A DNA stretch of 64,000 bases. Origin: Solirubrobacter deserti. Lineage in GTDB: Bacteria > Actinomycetota > Thermoleophilia > Solirubrobacterales > Solirubrobacteraceae. A model generated the notes under the pieces. That model did no database searches. It worked only from the letters and a program-made list of their open reading frames with translations, and was not told the DNA's origin. Location of the stretch: positions 1 through 64,000 of the forward strand of contig NZ_JAPCID010000013.1 in the NCBI RefSeq assembly GCF_027587175.1, given 5' to 3'. Within the stretch, counting starts at the first letter, position 1. Each line of letters opens with the position of its first letter. Positions 51,497 through 58,897 of this stretch are shown in pieces. A program made the position numbers and the translations under genes.

Positions 51497-52167
51497 CGCC
51501 GCGCCGCCGCGCCGCGCGCGCACAGCTGGACGGGGTCGACGCGGAGGCGTTCCGCGACCGCGCGCGGGCGCTGGGCGTGCTGGGGTGGGTGCGCCCGACG
51601 GGCGAGCTGCACGCCGAAGGGCTGCCGGAGGCGCTCGACGAGCTGCTCGCCGGGCTGGAGAGCGAGCGGGCGAAGGTCGAGGGCCACGAGCAGTTCGCGA
51701 TCCGCGGCGTGCCCGCGGGCGTGTTCGTCGTCCAGGAGCACCAGGCCACCGCTCACCACTACGACTTCCGGCTCGAGGTCGACGGGGTCATGAGGTCCTG
51801 GGCCGTGCCCAAGGGCCCGTCGCTGGACCCGGCCGTCAAGCGCATGGCGATCCAGGTCGACGACCACGGCATGGCCCACAACGACTACGAGGGCGACACC
51901 GTGATCATCTGGGACCGCGGGAGCTACGAGCAGGGCGGGCGCGTGGCCTGGCCCGAGGCGCTCGAGCGCGGCCACGCCGTGTTCGTCCTGCACGGCGACA
52001 AGCTCAGCGGCGGCTTCGCCCTCCAGCGCACCGGCCCGCCCGGGCCGAAGGCGCAGTGGCTGCTGATCAAGCGCAAGGACGACCACGCCCGCCCGGGCTC
52101 CGACATCACCGCCGAGCGCCCGGAATCGGTGGTCAGCGGTCGCCCGCTGGGCGCCGCTCGGCCCTGA
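51493..52167 (+). CDS. acylphosphatase-like domain fused to LigD-type 3'-phosphoesterase
   Basis: 224 aa in two parts. Residues ~8-60 (QLDGVDAEAFRDRARALG, VLGWVRPTGELHAEGLPEAL) follow the acylphosphatase pattern: the Phe-Arg of GVGFR is kept (Arg near 21), but the catalytic Asn of GWVRN is Pro. Residues ~65-200 are the LigD 3'-phosphoesterase (PE) domain: VVQEHQATAHHYDFRLE with its His/Asp (near 83, 89 and 91), SWAVPKGPSLDP, VDDHGMAHNDYEG (His near 125) and IIWDRGSYE. There is no ligase or polymerase domain. A stand-alone PE trims 3'-ribonucleotides or 3'-phosphates at DNA ends. The gene overlaps the kinase stop. Confidence 0.85.
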   Translation: MTPRRRAARAQLDGVDAEAFRDRARALGVLGWVRPTGELHAEGLPEALDELLAGLESERAKVEGHEQFAIRGVPAGVFVVQEHQATAHHYDFRLEVDGVMRSWAVPKGPSLDPAVKRMAIQVDDHGMAHNDYEGDTVIIWDRGSYEQGGRVAWPEALERGHAVFVLHGDKLSGGFALQRTGPPGPKAQWLLIKRKDDHARPGSDITAERPESVVSGRPLGAARP

Positions 52168-52510
52168 GCCGGGCCTCGTGGACGTGCCGCTCGCCGTCCG
52201 TGAGCGCGTCGCGGATGGCCTTCTCGTGTTCGCGGAAGACGCTGTAGTAGCCGTCCTCGAACTCCTCGACGATCTGGAACGTCCAGCGCCCGGGCAGCAC
52301 GTCGCGGCCGACGAGCTCGGACTCCAGCTTGTCGGCGAGCTCCGTCCGGCCCAGCTCGCGCAGGCCGTCCAGGACCTCGTCGAGCTGGAAGTCGGCCTCG
52401 CCGATCAGCTGGTGGAAGGAGAACAGGTGGCCGCGGGCGCGCTCGAGCGTCTCCAGGGCCTCGGTCATCGAGCCCGCGGTCTCGATCGCGGTCAAGTCAT
52501 CTTCGTTCAC
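52133..52510 (-). CDS. conserved actinobacterial hypothetical protein
   Basis: 125 aa from a GTG at 52510. The sequence DLTAIETAGSMTEALETLE, ARGHLFSFHQLIGEADFQLD, LVGRDVLPGRWTFQIVEEF and DGYYSVFREHE is strongly patterned and I recognise it as a conserved, uncharacterised family of actinobacteria. It looks all-helical and cytosolic. The 3' end overlaps the phosphoesterase gene by 35 bp, and it is divergent from fabD with 20 bp between starts. Confidence 0.8.
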   Translation of the reverse strand: MNEDDLTAIETAGSMTEALETLERARGHLFSFHQLIGEADFQLDEVLDGLRELGRTELADKLESELVGRDVLPGRWTFQIVEEFEDGYYSVFREHEKAIRDALTDGERHVHEARLRAERRPAGDR

Positions 52511-52530
52511 ATCGCGGCAGACTACGCGCC

Positions 52531-53454
52531 ATGGGAAAGCTTGCGTTCCTGCTGCCGGGTCAGGGCTCTCAGAAGGTCGGCATGGGCAGCGACCTGCTCC
52601 AAGAGCGGCCGGAGCTGCTCGAGCCGTACTTCGAGCAGGCCGAGGCCGCGTCCGGGCTGCCGATCCGGCGGCTGTGCGTGGAAGGACCGATCGAGGCGCT
52701 GACGGCCACCGACGCCGCACAGCCCGCGCTGTTCTGCGTCGCGCTGGCGACGGCGGACCTGGCGCGCGAGCAGGGGGTGGTGCCCGACTTCGCCGCAGGG
52801 CACTCGCTGGGTGAATACACGGCGGCGGTCGTCGCGGGCGCGCTCTCGCCCGAGGACGGCATCCAGCTGGTGAGCGCGCGCGGCGCGCTGATGGCGGCCG
52901 CGCAGGACGAGGTCCCGGGCGGCATGGCCGCGGTGCTCGGCCTCGAGGCCGAGCAGGTGGCGGCGCTGTGCGAGTCGGTCGACGGGCGGGTGGCGCCGGC
53001 GAACTTCAACACGCCTTCGCAGATCGTGGTGAGCGGCGACCTGGACGCCATCGACGCGCTGGTCGAGGCCGCGCCCGGGGCGGGCGCGAGCCGCGCCGTC
53101 AAGCTGCAGGTCGGCGCCGCCTTCCACAGCGAGGCGATGGTCCCGGTGCAGGCCAAGATGGCCGAGAAGATGGCGGGCGTCGCGTTCAGCGACCCGACCA
53201 TCCCGATCGTGTCGAACGCGTCGGGCGAGGTCGTGACGACCGCGGACGGCATCCGCGAGGCGCTGCTGGCCCAGATCGCGAGCCCGGTCCGTTGGGTCGA
53301 CTGCGTGAACACGCTCGCCGACGCCGGCGTGGACACCTACCTCGAGCTCGGCCCGGGCAAGGTGCTGATCGGCCTGGTGCGGCAGATCCGCGACGGCGTG
53401 AACATCACCGCCGCGGACTCACCGAAGAAGGTCCAGAGGTTCGTCACGGGTTGA
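52531..53454 (+). CDS. fabD: malonyl-CoA:ACP transacylase
   Basis: 307 aa, standard length. The quality marks are FLLPGQGSQKVGMG (oxyanion loop), AGHSLGEYTAAVVAG (nucleophile Ser near residue 92), KLQVGAAFHSEAM (His near 199) and IPIVSNASGEVV, and GPGKVLIGLVRQI closes the fold. It loads malonyl groups on acyl carrier protein for fatty-acid synthesis. It stands alone here, away from other fab genes, so it may be a second copy. The 3' end overlaps the convergent dehydrogenase by 11 bp. Confidence 0.95.
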   Translation: MGKLAFLLPGQGSQKVGMGSDLLQERPELLEPYFEQAEAASGLPIRRLCVEGPIEALTATDAAQPALFCVALATADLAREQGVVPDFAAGHSLGEYTAAVVAGALSPEDGIQLVSARGALMAAAQDEVPGGMAAVLGLEAEQVAALCESVDGRVAPANFNTPSQIVVSGDLDAIDALVEAAPGAGASRAVKLQVGAAFHSEAMVPVQAKMAEKMAGVAFSDPTIPIVSNASGEVVTTADGIREALLAQIASPVRWVDCVNTLADAGVDTYLELGPGKVLIGLVRQIRDGVNITAADSPKKVQRFVTG

Positions 53455-54628
53455 GGACGACCTTGAAGGCGCCGTCCTGCTTCTTCTGGAAGATGTCGTA
53501 GCCGTGCGGGGCCTCGTCGAGCGGGATGTGGTGCGTGGCGTACGTGTCGACGCCGAGCGGGTCGGCGTCGCCCGTCAGCAGCGGCAGGATGTCGTCGACC
53601 CAGTTCCACACGTTGGCCTGGCCCATCCGCATCGTGATCTGCTTGTCGAACATCTGCAGCAGCGGCATCGGGCTGGCGGCGCCGCCGTAGACGCCTGAGA
53701 GCGAGATCGTCCCGCCGCGGCGGACCAGCTCGATCGCGAGGTGCAGCGCGGCGAGGCGGTCGATGCCGGCGGTCTCGATCGCCTTCTGGGCGACCTTGTC
53801 GGGCAGGAAGCCGGCGAGGCGGTGAGCCAGCTTGCCGATCGGGGCGCCGTGCGCCTCCATGCCGACGGCGTCGATCACGGCATCGGGCCCGCGGCCGCCG
53901 GTGAGCTCGCGCACGAAGCCCGCGATGTCGTCGTGGTCCTCGATGGAGACCGCGTGGACACCGTGGGCGTTGGCGCGGGCGATGCGTTCGGGCACGAGGT
54001 CGAGGCCGATCACGGTCTCGGCGCCCAGGTGCTGGGCGATGCGCGTGCACATCTCGCCGATCGGGCCGAGCCCGAGCACGAGCACGTCCTTCTTGCGCGG
54101 GACGTCGGCGTACTGGACGGCCTGCCACGCCGTGGGCAACACGTCGCTGAGGTACAGGAAGCGGTCGTCCGGCGGGCCCTCGGGCACCTTGATCGGCCCG
54201 TAGTGCGCCTGCGGGACGCGCAGGAACTCGGCCTGGCCGCCCGGGACCTGGCCGTACAGCTTCGTGTAGCCGAGCAGTGCCGCGCCCGTGTCGAACTCCC
54301 GGACCTGGGTCGTCTCGCACTGCGACTGCAGGCCGCTCCCGCACATGAAGCAGTGCCCGCACGAGATGTTGAAGGGAATCACGACGCGGTCACCCGGCTT
54401 GATGTTGGTGACATCGGCGCCGACCTCCTGGACGATGCCCATCGGCTCGTGGCCGAGGATGTCGCCCGCGTCGAGGTACGGCCCCAGGACCTCGTACAGG
54501 TGCAGGTCCGAGCCGCAGATGCCGCTGGACGTGACCTTGATGATCGCGTCGGTCGGATGCTCGATGGTCGGATCGGGGACGGTGTCGACGCGAACGTCGT
54601 GCGTCCCATGCCAGGTCAAAGCCTTCAT
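53444..54628 (-). CDS. zinc-dependent alcohol/formaldehyde dehydrogenase family protein
   Basis: 394 aa from the ATG at 54628 (MKALTWHGTHDV). Catalytic zinc residues are in SSGICGSDLHLYE and LGHEPMGIV; the structural zinc is held by ISCGHCFMCGSGLQSQC. The Rossmann motif is VLGLGPIGEMCTRIA. The layout, including the long insertion after DAVGMEAHG, fits the glutathione-independent formaldehyde dehydrogenase-like group, of which a second member lies at 60671. The native substrate is not known. Confidence 0.92.
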   Translation of the reverse strand: MKALTWHGTHDVRVDTVPDPTIEHPTDAIIKVTSSGICGSDLHLYEVLGPYLDAGDILGHEPMGIVQEVGADVTNIKPGDRVVIPFNISCGHCFMCGSGLQSQCETTQVREFDTGAALLGYTKLYGQVPGGQAEFLRVPQAHYGPIKVPEGPPDDRFLYLSDVLPTAWQAVQYADVPRKKDVLVLGLGPIGEMCTRIAQHLGAETVIGLDLVPERIARANAHGVHAVSIEDHDDIAGFVRELTGGRGPDAVIDAVGMEAHGAPIGKLAHRLAGFLPDKVAQKAIETAGIDRLAALHLAIELVRRGGTISLSGVYGGAASPMPLLQMFDKQITMRMGQANVWNWVDDILPLLTGDADPLGVDTYATHHIPLDEAPHGYDIFQKKQDGAFKVVLNP

Positions 54629-54666
54629 TGAACGGTTCGCTACCCGGGCTGGGTAGGCCACGCAAC

Positions 54667-55722
54667 ATGAGCCTGCGAGTGGTGGTGACGGGAGCGACGG
54701 GCAACGTCGGGACGAGCGTGCTCGAGGCGCTGGGCGCCGACGACCGGGTGGGCGAGATCATCGGGATCTCCCGCCGGATCCCGAACTGGACGCCGCCGAA
54801 GGTGACCTGGCGCTCGGCCGACGTGTCCCGCGACGAGCTCAGCGGCGCGTTCGCGGGCGCGCACGCCGTCATCCACCTGGCGTGGCTGATCCAGCCGAGC
54901 CGCGACGCCGAGCAGCTCGAGCGCGTCAACGTCGAGGGCTCGCGGCGGGTGTTCGAGGCGGCGGTCGCGGCCGGCGTCGAGGTGCTCGTGCACGCCTCCT
55001 CGATCGGCGTCTACTCGCCCGGCCCGAAGGACGCGCCGGTGGACGAGTCGTGGGCGCGCGAGGGCGTGGACACGCTGTTCTACGCCCGCCACAAGGCGGC
55101 GTGCGAGCACATGCTCGACGATCTGGAGGGGCGCGGGACGCGGATCGTCCGCCTGCGCCCGGGCCTCATCTTCAAGGCCGAGGCCGGTCCGGAGATCCGG
55201 CGCCTGTTCGCCGGGCCGCTCGTGCCGACCATGCTGCTCAAGCCGGGCCGGATCCCGGTGCTGCCGCTGCCGGACCGGCTCGTCGTCCAGGCCGTCCACT
55301 CCCGCGACGTCGCCGACGCGTACCGGCTCGCCGCGCTGGAGCCGCAGGCCGAGGGCGCCTACAACATCGCCGCCGATCCGGTCCTCACGCCGGACCGGAT
55401 CGCGAAGGTGCTCGGCGCACGGCGGGTCTCGGTGCCGGAGAAGCCGCTGCGCGTCGCGGCCGACGGGGCGTGGCGCGCCCACGTGCAGCCGACGCCGCCC
55501 GGGTGGCTCGACATGGGCCTGGCGGTGCCGATCATGGACACCTCGCGCGCCCGCTCGCACCTGGGTTGGACGCCGACCGTCGACTCCGAGAGCGCGCTGC
55601 TCGAAGTGCTGACCGGCATGCGCGAGACGGAAGGCCTCGACACGCCGCCGCTCAAGCCCCACGCGGGCGGCCCGCTGCGCATCCGCGAGTTCCTGACCGG
55701 CGTCGGCCGCCGCCTCACCTAG
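54667..55722 (+). CDS. NAD-dependent epimerase/dehydratase family protein (extended SDR)
   Basis: 351 aa from the ATG at 54667 (MSLRVVVTGATGNVG). The nucleotide motif is TGATGNVGTSVLEAL; HASSIGVYSPG and YARHKAACE give the Ser and the Tyr-x-x-x-Lys. It starts an apparent operon with an SDR (2-bp gap) and a P450 (GTGA overlap), so it probably acts on a lipid or isoprenoid-like intermediate, but nothing in its sequence fixes the substrate. Confidence 0.9.
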   Translation: MSLRVVVTGATGNVGTSVLEALGADDRVGEIIGISRRIPNWTPPKVTWRSADVSRDELSGAFAGAHAVIHLAWLIQPSRDAEQLERVNVEGSRRVFEAAVAAGVEVLVHASSIGVYSPGPKDAPVDESWAREGVDTLFYARHKAACEHMLDDLEGRGTRIVRLRPGLIFKAEAGPEIRRLFAGPLVPTMLLKPGRIPVLPLPDRLVVQAVHSRDVADAYRLAALEPQAEGAYNIAADPVLTPDRIAKVLGARRVSVPEKPLRVAADGAWRAHVQPTPPGWLDMGLAVPIMDTSRARSHLGWTPTVDSESALLEVLTGMRETEGLDTPPLKPHAGGPLRIREFLTGVGRRLT

Positions 55723-55724
55723 CT

Positions 55725-56507
55725 ATGAACACGACACAGACACGTCCGCTTGCCCTCGTCACCGGCGCTTCGAGCGGCATCGGCTACGAGCTGGCCAAGC
55801 AGTTCGCCAACAATGGCTTCGATCTCGTCATCGCGGCCGAGGACGACGCGATCAACACGGTCGGGACCGAGCTGGCCGCCGAAGCCGTGCAGGTCGACCT
55901 CGCCACCGACGAGGGCGTCGACGAGCTCTACGGGCGCATCAAGGGCCGCAAGGTCGACGCGATCGCGCTCAACGCCGGCATCGGCGCGGGCGGCGCATTC
56001 GCCACCGACACGGCGCTCGAGGACGAGCTCAAGCTGATCGACCTCAACGTGCGCTCGACCGTCCATCTGGCCAAGCACGTGGTCAAGGACATGGTCGCGC
56101 GTGACGAGGGGCGGATCCTGTTCACGTCCTCGATCGCGTCGACGATGCCCGGCTCCTTCCAGGCCGTCTACAACGCGTCCAAGTCGTTCGTGCAGTCGTT
56201 CGCGCTCGCGCTGCGCAACGAGCTCAAGGACACCAACGTCACCGTCACCTCGCTGATGCCCGGACCGACCGAGACCGAGTTCTTCGAGCGCGCCGACATG
56301 CTGGACACCAAGGTCGGCCAAGACGACAAGGACGACCCGGCCGACGTCGCCAAGGACGGGTTCGAGGCGCTGATGGCGGGCAAGGAGCGCGTCGAGTCGG
56401 CGTCGCTGAAGACGAAGGTGCAGGGCCGCGCCAGCCGCCTGATGCCCGACAGCGCGAAGGCGGCGATGCACCGCCAGATGGCCGAGCCGGGCTCGGGCAG
56501 AGAGTGA
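55725..56507 (+). CDS. short-chain dehydrogenase/reductase
   Basis: 260 aa, classical SDR. Cofactor motif VTGASSGIGYELAKQF, LNAGIG (NNAG variant), catalytic Ser in FTSSIASTMPG and YNASKSFVQSF with Tyr and Lys. The acidic residue after the second strand (IAAEDD) favours NAD. It follows the epimerase by two bases. A polar C-terminal tail (~40 residues) is longer than in minimal SDRs. Confidence 0.92.
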   Translation: MNTTQTRPLALVTGASSGIGYELAKQFANNGFDLVIAAEDDAINTVGTELAAEAVQVDLATDEGVDELYGRIKGRKVDAIALNAGIGAGGAFATDTALEDELKLIDLNVRSTVHLAKHVVKDMVARDEGRILFTSSIASTMPGSFQAVYNASKSFVQSFALALRNELKDTNVTVTSLMPGPTETEFFERADMLDTKVGQDDKDDPADVAKDGFEALMAGKERVESASLKTKVQGRASRLMPDSAKAAMHRQMAEPGSGRE

Positions 56508-57511
56508 CGCTGCCGCCAGGGCCGGACCCGCCTGCCCTGGCGCAGGCCGTCGCGTACCACCGCGACCCGCTCGGCGTGCTGCTGCGCGCGCGGGCGCGCT
56601 ACGGCCCGCGCTTCACGCTGCGGGTGACCAAGCCGATCGTGCTCGTGTCCGACCCAGCAGTGATGGCGGACGCGAACGCCGGCGCCGCGAGGAGGGCCGT
56701 GCTCCCGCTCGCCTCGCCGCGCTCGCTGTTCGGTGCCGACGGCGCCGAGCACACCGCCGAGCGGGCGCGCTGGGAGAACCGCTTCCACCAGATCTCCGAC
56801 GACGCGATCGCCGAGATCGCCGAGCGCCACATCGCGGCGTGGCCGCGCGGGCGCCCGTTCCGGCTGCTCGAACGGATGCGCGACATCGCCTCCGACGTCT
56901 TCGGCCGGCTGATCCTGCGCGCCGACGACCCCGACGCGTACGTCGCCGCGGTGCGCCGGATGCTGCGCACACCGGGCAACCCGCCGCTGCCCGTCCCGGC
57001 GGCGCTGGACCCGGTCTTCCAGTGGCGCGCGGCGCCGTTGCGCGCGCTACTCGGCGAGGGCGCCGACCGCATGATCGTCGTCTGCGCCGCCGGGCAGGAG
57101 CCGCCCGCGATCGCGCTGGCCAACGTCGGCTACGAGTGGGCGCGGCGCGGGGGAGAGCTCACGCCGCGCTTCGTCGACGAGACGCTGCGGCTGCGGCCTT
57201 CCGCCTCCGCGGCGCTGCGCGAGATCGACGGCGAGACGCGTGCGCTCTCCTCCTTGCTCGCGCACCACGACCCGAAGGCCTTCCCCGACCCGCACGTCTT
57301 CCGCACCGACCGCGACTACGACCACCCGCTGTACATGCCGTTCGGCGGCGGCGTCCGGCGCTGCGTCGGCGAGCCGCTCGCCCGCGCCCAGCTGCGCGCG
57401 ATCCCGCCGCTGCTCCCGCGCTTGAAGGCCGTCCACCCGCGTCCGGAGCGCATGGTCGTCCGCGGCACGGTCCTCGTCCCGCACCGTTCCGCGCTCGTCA
57501 CCGCAACTTAA
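56504..57511 (+). CDS. short cytochrome P450
   Basis: 335 aa from a GTG that overlaps the SDR stop. The haem-binding loop FGGGVRRCVGEPLARAQL is intact (Cys near 287), and the ExxR pair is in DETLRLRP (Glu near 226, Arg near 229). The I-helix has CAAGQEPPAIAL in place of the usual AGxDT, so the O2-activating acid-alcohol pair is changed to Glu-Pro. At 335 residues it is ~60-80 shorter than normal; the gap lies between the N-terminal helices and the I-helix. Whether it is active, a peroxygenase-like enzyme or in decay is open. Confidence 0.88.
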   Translation: MTLPPGPDPPALAQAVAYHRDPLGVLLRARARYGPRFTLRVTKPIVLVSDPAVMADANAGAARRAVLPLASPRSLFGADGAEHTAERARWENRFHQISDDAIAEIAERHIAAWPRGRPFRLLERMRDIASDVFGRLILRADDPDAYVAAVRRMLRTPGNPPLPVPAALDPVFQWRAAPLRALLGEGADRMIVVCAAGQEPPAIALANVGYEWARRGGELTPRFVDETLRLRPSASAALREIDGETRALSSLLAHHDPKAFPDPHVFRTDRDYDHPLYMPFGGGVRRCVGEPLARAQLRAIPPLLPRLKAVHPRPERMVVRGTVLVPHRSALVTAT

Positions 57512-57523
57512 AGAAACATTAAC

Positions 57524-57534
57524 GGGTCTGACCC
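57524..57534. repeat. GGGTCTGACCC inverted repeat in an AT-rich gap
   Basis: A GGGTC-T-GACCC palindrome with flanking AACATTAAC and CCTTTAG lies in the 25-bp space between convergent P450 and sulfite-oxidase-family genes. The flanks are much richer in A/T than the surroundings. It may be a small bidirectional terminator or a REP-like element. Confidence 0.4.
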
Positions 57535-57536
57535 CT

Positions 57537-58586
57537 TTAGGTTCGTTGAGGGACCTTGAGGGTTGCGCGCGGGCGGGCGTTGTTGACGTAGCCCTTCGGG
57601 TTCCAGAGGCTCGCTTCGTCCTCTGGCTGGGTCGCGGCGGAGGAGTCCCAGGCGCGGACGACGAGCTCGTGCTCGCCGGGCCCGAGCGAGAGCGGGGCGC
57701 GCCAGTGGCGCCAGGCCCACGGGCCGAGGTCCTCGAGCAGCTCCGCCTGCCGCCAGCTCGCGCCGCCGTCGGACGACACGTCCACGCGGGTGATGAAGCG
57801 CTCGCCGCCCGCGAACGCGTAGCCGCGCACCTCGGTGGGCGTGACGGACAGGATGTCGGCGTTGAGCGCGACGAGCCCGAGCGGCATCCCGGCGCCCGGC
57901 GCGGGCGTGCCGTCCTCCGGCAGCAGGCGGTACACGACCTCCTGGAAGTAGCCGCGCCACGGCGTCGTGCGCAGCTCGATCCGCTCCAGCCACTTCACGC
58001 TGCGCGCGCCGATGTAGCCCGGCACGACCACCCGCAGCGGCGCGCCGTGGACCGGCTCCAGCGGCTCGCCGTTCATCGCCCAGGCGAGCAGCACCTCCGG
58101 TCGGCACGCCTTGTCGAGCGGGATCGACCCGCCGAAGCGCTGCGGCGGCTTGGCCTCGGGGGAGAGGTCGGCGCCCTCGAACCCGACGTGGCGCGCTTCG
58201 GCGCGCGGGCGGGCGAGCGCGAGCACGTCCGCGAGCCGCGCGCCGGTCCACGTGGCGGTGCCGGTCGCGCCCGGGCCCCACGGCGCCTCGCCCGGGATGT
58301 CGCGGATCGCGATCAGCCCGGCCCGCCGGTTGCCCGCGCACTGCAGCGTCGCGGCGACCTGATGTTGGGGCAGCGCCTCGCGGAGCGTTGCGAGCGAGAG
58401 GTCCAGCGGGCGCTCGACCGCGCCGCCGACCCGCAACCGCCAGTCGCCTGCCTCCGGCACCGCGCCGTGGTTGCGCACGTAGAAGACGTCGGTGGACGTG
58501 ACTGGGCTCGCGGCGAGCGCCTCCGGCTTGGTCTCCGCGTTGAACGGGTCGGTCCCGTGGACGATCACGTCGCGCTTGCCGAACAT
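57537..58586 (-). CDS. sulfite oxidase-family molybdopterin enzyme
   Basis: 349 aa from the ATG at 58586. The molybdopterin domain has the metal-binding Cys in ATLQCAGNRR (near residue 83), VTSTDVFYVRNHGAVP and VHGAPLRVVVPGYIGARSVKW. The C-terminal dimerisation domain has DVSSDGGASWRQAELLED and ELVVRAWDSSAATQPE, as in SUOX and plant SO. There is no Tat signal or haem b5 domain, so it would be cytoplasmic. The ATG overlaps the stop of the DUF1905 gene (ATGA), so they are co-transcribed. The substrate may be sulfite or another S- or N-oxide. Confidence 0.92.
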   Translation of the reverse strand: MFGKRDVIVHGTDPFNAETKPEALAASPVTSTDVFYVRNHGAVPEAGDWRLRVGGAVERPLDLSLATLREALPQHQVAATLQCAGNRRAGLIAIRDIPGEAPWGPGATGTATWTGARLADVLALARPRAEARHVGFEGADLSPEAKPPQRFGGSIPLDKACRPEVLLAWAMNGEPLEPVHGAPLRVVVPGYIGARSVKWLERIELRTTPWRGYFQEVVYRLLPEDGTPAPGAGMPLGLVALNADILSVTPTEVRGYAFAGGERFITRVDVSSDGGASWRQAELLEDLGPWAWRHWRAPLSLGPGEHELVVRAWDSSAATQPEDEASLWNPKGYVNNARPRATLKVPQRT

Positions 58587-58873
58587 CACATCCGCAGCTC
58601 CACCTCGACGTCGTCGCCGGCGACGATACCCTCGCGGCGGCGCACCTCGCCCTTGATCGGGAGCAGGAACGAGGCGCGCCGCGTGTCCGCATAGAGCGAC
58701 GTCGACCACCTCGTGGCGCCGATCCTCGCCTCTACGCGGGCCATCCCGAACGGGCTCGGCGCGGCCGCGACACGCGCGCGGACCTCGTCCGCCACGTCCT
58801 CCGGCAGCGTGACGAAGTGCCACCCCGCTTCGCCCGGGTGCAGCCACACCTCCGCGCGGATCGTGTGCGTCAT
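58586..58873 (-). CDS. DUF1905 domain protein
   Basis: 95 aa, one small beta-barrel-like domain. Landmarks are AEVWLHPGEAGWHFVTLPED, the VEARIGATRWSTSLYADTRR centre and the LPIKGEVRRREGIVAGDDVE end, which match DUF1905. Function is unknown for the family. It starts the operon with the sulfite-oxidase-like enzyme and is divergent from the cyclase with 24 bp between starts. Confidence 0.9.
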   Translation of the reverse strand: MTHTIRAEVWLHPGEAGWHFVTLPEDVADEVRARVAAAPSPFGMARVEARIGATRWSTSLYADTRRASFLLPIKGEVRRREGIVAGDDVEVELRM

Positions 58874-58897
58874 CAGCGCAGACCGTATCGTTGCGCC

